Source: Neckera pumila
Lineage: Eukaryota; Streptophyta; Bryopsida; Hypnales; Neckeraceae
DNA: 64,000 bases
Assembly (NCBI GenBank): GCA_963969595.1
Contig: OZ018408.1
Coordinates: 47,617,022-47,681,021 of the forward strand
Direction of reading: 5' to 3'
Below, piece after piece: positions 11,791-23,908 of this stretch. Position 1 is the stretch's first letter. Every line of letters begins with the position of its first letter. The position numbers and the translations under genes are program-made. The notes below the pieces were generated by a model, which was not told the origin of the DNA, did not search any database, and saw only the letters and a program-made list of their open reading frames with translations.

Positions 11791-12397
11791 AACGCAACTA
11801 GATTAGAGTTTAGTTGTGGAAGTTTCATTCAACTTTTCTTGAAGATTCTAAGTTTGAGAACATAAAGACATGAAGATTTGTGTGTTGTGGCTTGTGGTTT
11901 GTTATTCCTAGCCGGCTTTGAAGGCTCGTTGTCATTTTTTTTGTTCCTAGCCAGTTTGGGAGGCTCGTTGTTTTCAATTCTACTTTGTAAACTTTGTTGC
12001 GGACTATGCGATAACTCAGAATTAGTCCCATTTTGTGTTTATAGCGACGAAATGGGATTGATCACACACATGGTCGATCTTATATGTTGTTCCCATTGGT
12101 GAAGCTTACTTGCTGATCACCGTGGGTTTGAAGTTTAGGAGCCCATCATCCGGACGGCATCTCGTGTTATGCTGTCTCGTTTTACCCGTCCGAGGCCGTG
12201 GGTTCTTATCACACACCTTGACCTTGACCTTTATAGAGCCACTACATGATAGGTCAACGGGGAGGAGATTGAAGATTGAAGATTGAAGATTGAAGACTGA
12301 AGATAGAAGATTGAAGATTTGATTGAACTCATAGCAGACTATTCCTAGTCGTAGCCAGAATCCTTGTGATTTCCCAAACAAAACTCTCTCAACTCGA

Positions 12398-12420
12398 CAT
12401 TTTGGTGCTTCCATTGAGAG
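12398..12420 (+). promoter_or_regulatory. Possible 5' LTR end and primer-binding site
   Basis: A CA dinucleotide at 12398-12399 followed by a 3-nt spacer and TGGTGCTTCCATTGAGAG fits the usual LTR end and primer-binding site of a gypsy retrotransposon. It lies 32 bp before the gag ATG. A TATA-like CTTTATAGAG lies about 170 bp upstream. I could not locate the LTR's 5' end or a matching 3' LTR, and I have not matched the site to a specific tRNA. Confidence 0.35.
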
Positions 12421-12451
12421 CAAGTTTGAAACGACTGGTGAGGTTTTCGCT

Positions 12452-12675
12452 ATGGGGGATACTGGAGGGGCAACTGGTACTAGTGCAAGTGGCACCAACC
12501 GAGTTCCATATTCTATGGAGGACCTTTTGGGGTCCTTAGCTCTATATATGGAGTATCATAGAGCTGATCTTGGTGGACAAGGTACCACCAAAGCTTTGAG
12601 ATCTATAGTTGTGAAAACTGGAAGGTTTGATGGCAAAAACATTTCTAAGTTTTTGCGAACCTACGTTTGTGAGAT
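12452..12675 (+). pseudogene. Gypsy-type gag, N-terminal part
   Basis: The frame opens with a Gly/Thr-rich segment and then contains GRFDGKNISKFLRTY, typical of the capsid start in a family of plant Ty3/gypsy gag proteins. Reading ends at the insertion of a 1.68-kb element after the fifth base of GAGAT (12671-12675). Removing the insertion and one GAGAT copy continues the same frame directly into the gag segment starting at 14353. This is the first quarter of one broken gag gene. Confidence 0.7.
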
Positions 12676-14352
12676 TGTAATTGAGACAATTTCATTTTAT
12701 AGTAAAATTTTATTTTTTTGAGTGTAAAAGGGGTTTTATGTTCCAGGTTTTGAGTAATAAAGTGTGAATGTGGTAGTAGTTGATGTTTAAATGTGAAAAG
12801 TCCCTTTAAATTTGAACGGTTGTGAATTGTGACAGTTTTTATCGCAAGATTTGAAGGGGTGTTTAAGAGTGGAGGGTGATAAATAGTGTGTTTCTCTCAT
12901 TCTTTGGTCTCTCTTTTTAATTTCTCTTGTTTTTGGTGATGTGAATTCGTGTTTTTTTTTGTTGTCGTATTAATTTTATAGATTCATCATTGTCATTTTT
13001 TGTTGTTCACTTAAGTGATAGTGATTGTTGCTTAAGCATGAAGTTGAATTTTGATGATATTTTACTTTGAGTATTTTGTGAATGTCAAATCAATTAAATT
13101 GAATAATTTAATACTCACTTAAGTGATGAATAAGTATTCTTTGCCTTGAGCAATCTTTATGAAGGAGAATCACTTTAAGAGTTTTTATTATATTTTGAGT
13201 GGATTTTGTCTATTGATTATATTTCATATTTTAAGAATTTTTGTGTCAATGCTTAAAGCAAGATTTGTAGTAAAAAAAAAAAGCAAAACATTAAGTTAGT
13301 GATTGACTTGATAATTCCAGTGATTGGAAATTATTTGTAAACCAGGGATTGGTTTGGAATTGAGTGATCCAGAGATTGGATTTTATTTTGAAACTTTATA
13401 ATTCAAGTGAATAGAAATTATTAAACAATTACAAACAAATGATGTACATTCTAAAGATTGAATGATTATTTATATGATTAATAAATTATATTCCAACTGA
13501 AGGCATGTGTATATGATTGAATGCTTGAATGTGTATTTGAATTCTTTTATTAGAAATTGTATGAAATTGTGTGAATTTAGTAAGCATAATTTAGAATTAG
13601 TATTACAATTAAAAAAGAAGAAGCTTCAAAATAACATGGTGATGCAAATGGAGAAAGCTTAAAACAAAAGATGGAAGGATACATTGTCAAATAAAGACCG
13701 GAGCCTTAAAAAGGAAAGAACTTGAATTCTTTTAATTAATTTTGCAAAGCATATTTTACATCCCTCAAGGGAAATTTTAGAATTGCTTGAAGCATTTGTA
13801 TATTAATGTATTTGCTTAAAGCAATGTCCTTGGTTGTTCCAATCCCTAGAAAAGGTATATGTGTTACATTTACTTTAAGTAATTGAGACATTCGCGCTTA
13901 AAGCAATTCAGAGGTTAAGATGATATTTGTACCAAGCAATTGATGAGTTCTCGGTTAAACCGAATTTTCAAAGTTCAAATGTATAAATTGTGAGATGTAG
14001 GTTGCAAATAAATAAATTTGTAGTACATTTCAGTGAATTCAAAGTATGAGATTTGTGGATGCAGGTTCCCTTAGTTTATACTTTTAGATTCACATTTTAT
14101 TTTAAGATAAGACCGGGACGGACTTAGTGGTTAGAAATTTATATTCATAATTAGACAGAAATTAGAGAGAGAATTCCTTCTTATTCCTAAATACCGTATG
14201 AAATATATCAAATATCCTAAAATACTAAGATTAACAACATAATTCACCTACAAAGTGACATTAGCTAACTAAAACACTAAGCTAATTTGAATTTTCCCCC
14301 AAACGAACCTAGTTGGAATTGCTTTGGTTTGTCTTAGAGAAATTATACTATA
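12676..14352. mobile_element. 1.68-kb insertion with 5-bp target duplication (solo-LTR-like)
   Basis: The insertion is bounded by direct copies of GAGAT at 12671-12675 and 14353-14357, a 5-bp duplication as made by LTR-retrotransposon integrases. It starts TGTAATTGAG and ends TTATACTATA, so only the TG start of a canonical TG...CA LTR is kept. There is no coding region inside. The most economical reading is a solo LTR left by recombination. An intron is less likely, since the junctions are not GT-AG at the point that restores the reading frame. Confidence 0.6.
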
Positions 14353-15330
14353 GAGATGGAGGTGCATCAAATCAACGAAGAGCGGATGATGCACAGCTTT
14401 GATATAGCAGTTGTACCTGACATTTGTGAACGAATACAAGAGATTCATCAATTTGTTGTCTCGTGGGCTGACTTTACTGAGCGGCTACGAGATGAATATT
14501 TCGATGAGGACACAGAAAGAGTGACAAAAAGATCTTTCCTCGAGTGGATGGAGCAACGACCTGGGAAAATCATAGGCCCAAATGAACTACTAAAAGACTT
14601 CGAGAGGAAGTTTGGCCAACTACCTTTGGCCAAAAAACACCTTCTAGACTCTAGAGTGGCAGAACTTTTTCTTCAAGCAGCTGATGATGTACTCGAGGAT
14701 AGACTTCTTCTACTCTTTGGAGATCGAACTACGGAAGGTGGCTTTACCAATGATTGGTGGAGGGTGGAAGAATCAGTGGTTCTTTTGGCCAAACAACAAC
14801 ATGTGCGGTCAAGAGGTGTTGGGATAAGAAATGATCCTAAGCCTATTCTGACATCAAAGCCTTCTAAGGTGTCTTTTGCTCCAACATCTTTCACAAGTCC
14901 AAACTCCATTTTGAAGGCTGTAAAGACCACCAATGGAGATGCTCTCGAAGAACTTATCATGGGTTTTCGAGAGCTAAGGGTGGAAGTAAGCGAACTAAGG
15001 AGGTCACAAGCATCTAGTTTTTCACAAAGATCTGACACTACAAGAGATTATGTATGGAGATGCATATTTTGTGACAAGACTGAGAAAGAATGTTCAAGAC
15101 ATAAACTTCAAGATTGCATAGACTGCGATGAAATAGTGAAGAATGGATTTATCATATTCATAGATGAAAAGATCTATGATGCGTCCACCAAATCACCCTT
15201 GAGTACCAATTTCGACAAAGGAGGAATGAAGAAACTCATAGAAGAAAAGATGAGCAAATCTAACTCTATACATGTACAGGGAGCCGAAACCTATCATGTT
15301 GAAACTATTGTATCGATAGATGCACTGTGA
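14353..15330 (+). pseudogene. Gypsy-type gag, capsid and zinc-finger part
   Basis: The open frame (ATG 14356, stop TGA 15328-15330) continues the gag begun at 12452. It includes EYFDEDTERVTKRSFLEWM, characteristic of the capsid of this retrotransposon family. A basic, Ser/Pro linker follows, then a Cys/His cluster CIFCDKTEKECSRHKLQDC (C-x2-C-x6-C-x2-H-x4-C) as a zinc-knuckle-like motif. It ends in a NFDKGGMKKLIEEK segment that normally follows. The frame is open for 324 codons but the gene is interrupted by the preceding insertion and downstream frameshifts, and no pol is attached. Confidence 0.75.
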
Positions 15331-15732
15331 CCAGTAACTCACACAGATCACATTACGAAGAGACACATACTTACGATGCCTTTTATCAGTAGTAAGGCAA
15401 ACACATTATGCTCAATATACTTGTCATACATCTCTCTGAACTAGGCTACGCACAGAGTACACCATAGCTGCTTAAAGCTCCTAACACACACTCAGAAAAA
15501 CATCCACACACGGTGTATAAGCACACACATACAAAGAGAGCTATACTAACAACAGTTCCAGAGGTTAATACCCTGACACAGCAGGAGTACTAGTCATCAT
15601 AGAACAAGAAAGCTCCACTGGCTCCGATGGTTTGTCTTCCAGGTGCAAAGGATTGCTTCGCTGGCTCATTATTTTGCAGGACGTTCTTGGCGTCTGGATG
15701 TAGGTCATCCAGTGTGGATTCATCATGGATCC

Positions 15733-16392
15733 AATATATCATATTGAGGTGGAGCAACATTCAATTGATGCTTCACTTGTTGAGAAAATTGTGGTCTTGA
15801 AGAGAGGTGCACAAGCCATCAGAAATGCAACAGGTGGAAGGACCCTGTCGATGTTAACACCATCAGAGCATTTTTGGAGTTAGAAAAAGATATCGATGAT
15901 CACAATGAGGTTTCAGTTGAAGAAAAACATACAAGAACTAAAGCCGAAGATGGTGAAGAGCCAATAGCAAAGAAAAGACCTCAAGTGCCAAATAATCCTC
16001 CAAAAAAATTGAGGCACAAAGTGACTACACGTTCAAAAGCTACAAATCCTGATCATGGACATCCAAGCTTTATACCGCTTCCTGATAATGAATGGGAACA
16101 GCCTAGTGACAACAAAAAGGACCGAGAAAAGGGAGACTCTGGTAAAGCCAAAAGTAAAGGACATGCTTATAAGCTCCAGTCTAATATTGAAACCTCCATT
16201 GACATGAAAGGAATATTGGAGGAGAGGATCTTAGATGCCAAGATTGAATTTACTCTTAGGGAAGCTCTTGGCATAGCTAAAAAGGACTTCCATGAGCTCA
16301 TCATTGATATCATCAAAAAGAAAAGACAGATGATTAGGGAATTGATTTTTTTTAGATTTTTTGGGCAAGCGCAAAAGTACTATCCCATTTAG
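15733..16392 (+). pseudogene. Gypsy-type gag, C-terminal part
   Basis: Two frames joined by a one-base shift near 15833 encode the segment that leads to the protease in this gag family. The first carries EKIVVLKRGAQAIRNATG and the second WKDPVDVNTIRAFLELE. Then come a charged linker and ILEERILDAKIEFTLREALG followed by a basic KKKRQM end. Protease, RT and integrase do not follow. After 16330 the sequence changes to non-coding AT-rich DNA, so the element is truncated. The 400 bp between 15331 and 15733 match nothing I can name. Confidence 0.65.
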
Positions 16393-16703
16393 TTTAAAAT
16401 TAGGGTTAGGGTGTTTGAATGAGTAAAGAAGAAAAAAAGATTAAATTGCTTAAAGAGAGTGGATGAATATTGTAGTGTTGAATCTAAGAACTTAAAAAGA
16501 GTACAACATTGTCAGTCCATAATAGAGGTTGGTATTTGAGTGAGTGATTGTGTGCTGTGTTTTTCATTTAGGATTAAAGTTTAGCTCATTTGGGCCTTTA
16601 AATGTACTTTTGAGCTAAATTTTTTACCTAAAAAACTACCCTAATCTATGGGAATGCTTAATAAGATGCTTGACGGATATTAGATGGTATTTAATAAACC
16701 ATT

Positions 16704-17020
16704 GTGTACTGGAATTGTTACTGAGGTGGCAATTTCACCCACTTAGAGGTTTTAAATGCAAGTTTTTGGTGAGATTGTGGCATGGGAGTTGCCCTAATCT
16801 ACTCTAGTCTATGATTTGGTGATTTGGGGGTCAAGGCACTGAAACTAGTAATTTTAGGTGTGCTGCCCTTGATTCATTTAAGGCATTTTAGGTTAATTTT
16901 GAGTATTGTAATTAGGAGTCCATTGGTTGGAGGCGAAATAGGATAGAAGTTCTAAACACTCCCCCTCGGCCAAACTCTAGGAGTGATTTTTTCTTCACGC
17001 GGGAAAAGTCACTCACACTC
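16704..17020. repeat. Left arm of a 300-bp imperfect inverted repeat
   Basis: The arm pairs with 18893-19215. The best block is GGCCAAACTCTAGGAGTGAT followed by a TTTTTCTTCACGCGGG segment, mirrored at 18905-18960. Arms end outward at a GTGTACTGGAAT-like sequence. Together the arms bound 2.5 kb holding two direct copies of another repeat. This may be a long-TIR element or an old inverted duplication. Confidence 0.55.
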
Positions 17021-17664
17021 ACATATACAAATGTGCATTCTATGAGTACTGCAATTCAGACAAAGTTCTGTCTTCCCAAACCCCGCCAACGTCATTGAAA
17101 GAACCATCATATCATTAAAAATTGTTTTCTTAGTTTTGGGCTTTCTTTTTATTTCTTACAAGTTTTCAAAGCCACTATAATAGAACTACTGGCTTGGGAC
17201 ATGGATCTTGTAGTGTCAAAAGACTAGGTCTTGTCCGTTGCATTAGAGTTGCTTTTTTGAACTTTGACGCATTCTTCAAACAAACATGTATGAAAAATGT
17301 CATTTTTTTCATTTCTCAACTAGGGTCATGATTGAAATTGTTTTGTACATATTAACAAAATAAAAGATTTCCAAAACACTACACAATATATGATGCCATT
17401 AGATTACAAGGTTTACAATTTTTGGCAAGTTTAAAATCCAATTATCACAAAATCATGTAACACATATATTAGGTCTGATTTTATAGGCATCCATTATTTA
17501 ATCCATGAATACTATTGTTCTTGAATATTAAATTCAATAGACTATATTCAAAAAACAAAATTTAATTATAGCCAAATTTATATTTTTGTGTAAGTGAAGA
17601 ATATTATTGTGTTGTTCTAATTGTTTACCACTATACATTCACTAGTAGAAAAATCTACTACCAT

Positions 17665-18330
17665 AACAGTCGAAAATTGTTATTTTGCACTTGTAATTTT
17701 GGTCATGTTATCTTGGTAAAATTTACACTAAATTCTATTGATTTGGTCAAATCCAGAAAAATAAAAAAATAATAAAAATCAAATTATTTTACTATTCAAA
17801 ATTTTTAGATAGTCAGATTTTTCTACTGCCCAGAAATTTTAGGACAACAAACCAAAAAAAATTCTTCTCTCCAGAAATTCAAGGTAGCCTGAATCACTTC
17901 ACCAGCAAACATGAGGTTTGAATTCACAACCTCATAACTATGAATCTAAGGCCTTCCCCAATAAACCACCATTACAGTAGTTTAATTATATGTTTGCATA
18001 TGAAGGGTTTTATTTCATTTGTCCATTTTCAATTTGGTATATTTAAATTTAGCAAACTTTGACAATCAATTTCACATAGTAAGATAATTTTTTTCAAAAC
18101 TTTTGAACAAAAAGATGAATTCATAAAATTTATATCATGTTTAAAAAAAAACTAACTTTCACCTCTAAAAATTCATTTGTGATTTTAAGTCTTCAATCAA
18201 AAGCTATGAACAAAATTCAAAGAAAATGTCCTTTACGTCCCCTCTCTAAACTTTGTCTATAAATTTTGATTGGAGACTCAAAATTACAAACGGATTTTTA
18301 AAGGTGAAAATTAGCTTAATTTTTCAACTT
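17665..18330. repeat. Direct repeat copy 1 of a ~600-bp unit
   Basis: The order of blocks matches 18363-18870: AAAATTGTTATTTTGC, GATTTGGTCAAATC, the tRNA-like segment, GTATATTTAAAT, CTTTGACAATCAATTTCACA, and an ACTTTCACCTCTAAAA-type block. The two copies lie head-to-tail about 700 bp apart. Confidence 0.6.
17881..17985 (-). mobile_element. tRNA-derived SINE-like segment 1
   Basis: On the minus strand the segment has an A-box-like TGGTTTATTGGGGAAGG (17952-17968) and, 25 bp on, a B-box-like GTGAATTCAAACCTC (17913-17927). This is the spacing of an internal RNA polymerase III promoter in tRNA-derived SINEs. It does not fold as a full tRNA. A second copy lies at 18585-18645 and a related one at 22300-22356. 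Confidence 0.5.
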
Positions 18331-18362
18331 TTCATACATGCACAAAAAAATGTGACCAAATA

Positions 18363-18870
18363 ACTGAAAATTGTTATTTGCGCTAGTTATTTTGGTTGTT
18401 TTGGTCGTGTTGTCCTAGTCAAAATTCTACTATAATTTGTGATTTTTTTTGTTGATTTGATCAAATCTAAGGGAGGGGGAGAAACAAAAAAAATTTCATT
18501 GTTAAAAAATTCAGGGCAATCAAATTTTTTTGTTGCCCAAAAATTCAAGGTAGTTTGAATCACCCCACCATTACCTACAGCCCACAAGGTTTGAACTTAC
18601 AATCTCATAGCTAAGATTCTACAGCCTTCACAAATAAATCACCATTACAATTATATGTGCATATGAATGTTTTTATTTATTTATCCATTTTTCGTTCGAT
18701 ATATTTAAATTCAGTAGACTTTGACAGTCAATTTGCACAATAAAATAAAAAAATTCAGAAAATTTTGAATTAGAAAATGTTGTAAAATAAAGCTAACTTT
18801 CACCTCCACAAAATTGTTTGTGATTTTGAGTCTCCAATAAAAAGTTACGGACAAAATTCAAAGACATAGC
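18363..18870. repeat. Direct repeat copy 2 of the ~600-bp unit
   Basis: This copy parallels 17665-18330 block by block with moderate divergence. It includes a SINE-like segment in the same position and orientation, so the SINE was probably present before the unit duplicated. Confidence 0.6.
18548..18660 (-). mobile_element. tRNA-derived SINE-like segment 2
   Basis: On the minus strand it has TGATTTATTTGTGAAGG (18625-18641) as a weak A box and GTAAGTTCAAACCTTG (18585-18600) as a good B box. It is homologous to segment 1. Confidence 0.45.
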
Positions 18871-18892
18871 ATTGTTAATATTCATTTGGGGG

Positions 18893-19215
18893 GTCCCTTT
18901 TGCTCCCTATGAGTGATTTTTCTTGCGTGAAGAAAAAATCACCCCTACAGTTTGGCCTAGGAGGAGTGTATGGACCCTAAACTAAATTGCTTCCAAGCAA
19001 TGGATTCCTATGATCTTTTTTGGTTAGTTTATAATTGAGTGGAAAGGGGACAGTACCCCTAAATCACCCAAATATGTGACCTAAAATCCCAAAATCCTCC
19101 TAATACATATTTTAGATGGTTATGTTAACCTGATAGATCAAAATCCCCACAAAACCTTCAATTTGGATCCCAAATGGATCAAATGGAGTCCTACAAATTG
19201 ATTCCAGCACACACC
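18893..19215. repeat. Right arm of the 300-bp imperfect inverted repeat
   Basis: This is the partner of 16704-17020, with the mirrored core ATCACCCCTACAGTTTGGCC. Divergence is high in the outer third of the arm. Confidence 0.55.
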
Positions 19216-22200
19216 ATTATCACAAAACATCCAACTTTGCCTATACATTTATCCTAATCTTGTACTTTATCTAAGTCCCAGGGTTCAATCCCATCACAAT
19301 CACCCTCTCATTTTTAACAAGTAACCTCCATTTGGTCACTCCAATAACTAATCCAAATTTTAGTCCAATTCGGACACCACTTCCGCACATGCCCAGAAAC
19401 CCTAAAAATCAACTTACTATTCTTGCATTGTTTTAAGACCTCCAAATCATGCAATAGGCCTCTAGGGTGTAATTTTTTGGAGAAATTTTGGTATCAACCA
19501 CTTCAAATCACACTCTAAATTTCCACAAGCAAAAACAAGCCACACAAGTCAATTGTGAATTCAAGCAGCATGCAAGACCAATATAGTGTAATTAGCATTA
19601 CAATTGAATTCTGTCATAATACGAGGTAGACATCCCACCAAATAAAATATCCTCACTTAAATACTAGCATCAATTACCGTATTGGCCTGTAATGAGGGTG
19701 GCTGCCTTAAATTTGTGCCTCCAAGTGCCAGGTCTGAATTAGCTTGGAATTTTGGGTCAATGAACCAGGTTAATCCTTCCGCCAATCCATTGATCTTGCC
19801 CTCATCATTGTCCTTGTTCCTTGCTTGAAATTTGAGCCATGGGATGAATTCCCCTCGCATGAGCTGGTCGCCTTGCATTGCGCACCTTTGCTGCCGAATT
19901 CTTCCCTGTTGTCGGGGCTTGAATTCATTTTGTCTCTTTTCACTGATCCCTAGCTTGATTTCAAATCTGATCTTTGTCATTTCTTCTGGTGGCTCACCTC
20001 CAGTACCTGCTGCTTGTGGGGTATTTCTTCTGGGTTCTCCAACTCGCCCTCACCCACCAGCTCACACCCTTCTAATGCCCCATCAGTTCATTCAAAACCA
20101 CCCAAAAATTCACTCTAAAATCCTAATTTTGCTTCCATTAATCCAAAATCAGATTTCAATCTCAAAAAAAAAAACATTTTTCTTCACCCATTTACCTTCT
20201 AAAAGAGGTGGAACTATTTGACTAATTGTCCTACATTTTTCTTTTCCTTAATCTCTACTTAATCATACTTAAAACACCCATTAAACACCAAATTGCTTTC
20301 AAAAATTACACATGCATCAAAAGTGGAAAGAAATTGAGAGAGAAAAGAGAGCCAAACCCAAATTTTGTCTATGCCCTAGCTCCTAACGGATTTTTTTCAC
20401 TAATTACGTTCATCCAACTCTAGTTTACTAAAAAATTGCTAAAATAGTATAAAATCCGCCAAATTAGTGAAAATTGTGCTAATTTAGAATAAATTGTGCC
20501 AATTTAGTGAAAAAATCCTAAATTATTGGGTTTTTTCCAATTTTACTATTTTTATCCTATTTTAGTGTTCCTATCACTACTCTCATGTTCTAGTAGTAGT
20601 TTAAAGTTTACTAACTTCTTTTGAGTTTTTCATATTTATTATTTTTAGTAGTTTTAAATCCCAATTTTGTTCCTAGACTTTTTCCATTGTTTTTCCATAA
20701 TTGCATTTTGAGATTTTCATCCTAAATTTCTAAAGTTCCTATCCCTATATCATGGAAAACTCCCTAATTTATAGTCATGGTTTATTCCGAAGTATTATCA
20801 CTTCTGAATTTGAAAATTCTTATATAATGTTTCTATTTTCCACAATCTGAAAAGTGAACCAACATGGTAGTTCAATTTCCCCTCAAAATTTGGAGCCTCC
20901 TAGCAAAAAAAGTACCTGTGTAGCAAATGACATTTCAGTGCCTTCGACAACGCCTTTGCCTGACTAATTGTATTGTGAGTATTACAACTTAAGTCTCCTC
21001 CCAAGTATCTTAGGAGATTTATACCTCCACCTAGGAGGAGATACCTCACCGGATTAACAATGATATGGAGGATGTTTGAAAATGTTAGTAAAAAGTTTTT
21101 TAACGACCCTCTCTGAACTTTGTTCAGAACTTTTGATTGAAGACTCAAAATTACAAACAATTTTGGAAGGTGAAGGTTATCTTCATTTTTCAACGTTTTT
21201 GAAAGTTTAATTCAAAGTTTTTGAAAAATATTATTTTACTCTGCCAAAATGACCTCCAAAGTCTGCTGAGTTTCAAAAATACTAAATTATAATTGATTAA
21301 GTTAAAATTAAATATTTTTATTGTACATAGAATTTCAATTGTAGTATTTTGAATATTGCTCAAATGAGAATAATTTATTTTAAATGTTTGTAATTTAAAA
21401 TCGTATACTTGCATGCCTTTCAACTTTAGGGATTATGTGAACAATCTTGTTGAGAGTATATATGAAGAATTTTAAATCAATTGGATCAATTTATCATGGT
21501 TGCCCAAAACTGCCTCCACAAAAAGGGCTTGCCCAAAAGTAAAAATGGTTTGAAATCATGCTTTAGGATTTTATGGGCTAAATAATTAATTATTTGGCAT
21601 CAATGTGCTGACCTTGTCCTACTGTTATGATACAATTTCAAAATATTATGAATGTGCTAAATAGAGTCCAAAGATTCTTAAAAATTCCAAAAAGATTTTA
21701 TAAAGATTCTATCTTTGCTAAAATTTGGTTGATTTGGTCATTATACTTTTTAAATGAGTAGAAATCTGGTAGCCATTTTGTTATTTTTTATAAAGAGCTC
21801 AAAATTCAATGAAAATGGTAGTCATTGCTATATCCAAAATAATAAAAATTGGTTGATTTTTTTATTGATTTGGTCATGATTTTCTAGTTGTAATTATTCC
21901 AGTAAATCCTTTTCACGCTTTTAGTATTCTAAACAGCACCGCTCCTATAATAGTTAATTTTTTCACTCTCAAGCAAATGTAATTTTAAAAGCTCGTTACA
22001 AAACATAAGACTAAAAAAAAGCTTCACTAAAACATACACCTACAGATTACTAGTAGAAAATTGAGTGACCAAATCAACAAATATTCAATACAAAAGTGTT
22101 GATTTTTTTGTTAATTTGGACAAGTTGATTTGGATACTTGTGAACAAAAAAGTATTGATTTTTTTGTTGATTTGGTCCCATTTTTTAAAAAAAAACTAAG

Positions 22201-22260
22201 AATTTTTTGGAAAAAAAAATTTTAATTAAAAAATAAACATCCGTTTAAAAGCTGCCACGT
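19216..22260. other. AT-rich intergenic stretch
   Basis: No gene is recognisable. A minus-strand frame at 19657-19980 is Gln/Asn/Arg-rich and of unknown origin. Around 21110-21210 a block ACTTTTGATTGAAGACTCAA matches a motif that recurs near 2650, 18260, 18830, 60350 and 60440, so dispersed repeats of that family are present. Confidence 0.4.
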
Positions 22261-22296
22261 GATAGGTGCCACATGGCATTCCAACCACCACATGGC

Positions 22297-22360
22297 TAGA
22301 CCAAGGTTTGATCCTTGGACCTCATGGTTGAGGCCCAGGATCTCACCAATGCACCACAAA
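22297..22360 (-). mobile_element. tRNA-derived SINE-like segment 3
   Basis: On the minus strand it has TGGTGCATTGGTGAGA (22341-22356) as an A-box-like block and CCAAGGATCAAACCTTGG (22301-22318) as a B-box-like palindromic block. The flanks share the GATTTTTTTGTTGATTTGGT context with the two copies near 18 kb. It is more diverged than those two. Confidence 0.4.
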
Positions 22361-22819
22361 TTAATAAATATGACTAGCTTTTTTTCAAAAATTTGGTACT
22401 TGCACTAGCAATGCCAATTTTCAAGCGTTTTCTATGAAAACATAATTATGGAACTTTAGGAATTAAAGGTGAATATAAGGGGTATGATAGATACATTCAG
22501 AACCTCATGTGATTCCAATTTTATTCAATTTGGGGGAAGGAGGGGGTCAAATGACCACGTCATCATACAAGACCTAAGAATCTCTCATGGAAAGGAACAT
22601 GTCAATTTTTTATAAGGTCGACCTCATAACGGGGGCATCAAGGATGGAATTCACCATCTAGGTTCATAAGGCTTTGTTAGTTAATTCATTTCCAACATAA
22701 GCCTCATTCAACTCGGTCATTCAGATGAAAGTTAACTTTTTTCTTTTTTCTTTTTGATTCCACCTTCAAAATTTATGACTAATTCCACAAAGGTCCAATC
22801 CATCCATACCTTAAGTTTA

Positions 22820-23065
22820 GCTGTTTGTTTGTTTGTTTGTTTTGTTTGTTTGTTTGTTTTGTTTATTTGTTTGTTTTGTTATATTGAGATTTCCTAGACT
22901 GTGTGTCCCACAGCCGCAAGCTTGTTACCATTAAAAAGCTCTCGGCAAGGAGGGATGCACAGACTTTGTTTTGTGGCATTTGGAATTGTGGTGTGAAAGT
23001 TATTGAATTTCAAAATTTTAATGAATAAAAAAATTAGGAAATTACTTTGACTTTTAGTTTGACTA
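22820..23065 (-). repeat. Inverted copy of the pre-HIBADH repeat unit
   Basis: The segment is the reverse complement of the units at 23211, 23557 and 23914. It is recognised by the CAAAGTAA-TTCCTAATTTTTT block, GAAATTCAATAACTTTC, and the GCCGAGAGCTTTTTAATGG block, ending in the TTTG-repeat tract that is CAAA-repeat in the other units. Confidence 0.65.
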
Positions 23066-23475
23066 TGACAATGCAACAATAGTAAATATGAAAATGCATA
23101 ACACTCATTAGCAGAGGGAAGGTCTACCTTCCCCCTGATAAAATTGTGTGGAATATTCCAAGCCCATACACCCCTCTTTGCCAAGCCCTTTCCGATGGTA
23201 CCAAGATTACCACCAAAATCAAAGTAAAAGTATTTTTCTAATTTTGTAATTCCATAAATACTTTGAAATTCAATAACTTCCGCACCGTGGGTCCAAACGC
23301 CACGAAACCAAGTCCATGCACCCCTCCTCGTCGAGAGCTTTCTGACAGTACCAAGCACACGGCCGGGGGACGCATGGTCCGTGAGATCTCAACGTAACAA
23401 ACAAACAAACAAAACAAACAGCCAAACTTAAGGTATAGACTAGTGTGACCCTGTGCCGTTGGCCCAATTTTCATC

Positions 23476-23548
23476 TACTCCCGGTTCCACTCCTGGTTTT
23501 ACTTCCGATTCTACTCCCAATTCTACTCCCGGTTCCACTCCCAGTACC
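23476..23548 (+). repeat. 12-bp minisatellite, six units (first copy)
   Basis: Six variants of the dodecamer TACTCCCGGTTC follow each other, ending in CACTCCCAGTAC. The array is repeated at 23833-23908 as part of the larger duplicated unit. Confidence 0.8.
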
Positions 23549-23832
23549 AAGAACGCCACCAAAATCAAAGTAAAAGTAATTTTCTAATTTTTTAATCAAT
23601 AAATATTTTGAAATTCAATAACTTTGCACCACCGCTCCAAACGCCATGAAACCAAGCCGGTGCACCCCTCCTCGGCGAGAGCTTTCCGACGGTACCAAGC
23701 ACGCGGCCGGGGGACGCACGGTTAGGAAGTTGTCCACACTACAAACAAAACAAAACAAAACAAAACAAACAAACAAACAAACTCATTTAAGGTATACTAG
23801 TGTGACCATGTGCCGTTGGCCCAATTTTCATC

Positions 23833-23908
23833 TACTCCCGGTTCCACTCCTGGTTCTACTTCCGATTCTACTCCCAGTTCGACTCCCGGTTCCACTCCCA
23901 GTACCAAG
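23833..23908 (+). repeat. 12-bp minisatellite, six units (second copy)
   Basis: It has the same dodecamer period as the copy 357 bp upstream, with a few substitutions such as GACTCCCGGTTC. Confidence 0.8.

Noticed and set aside
12660..14358. The gag interruption as a spliceosomal intron
   Set aside because: GT and AG can be found nearby, but the split that restores the known gag frame coincides with GAGAT direct repeats, which fits insertion better.
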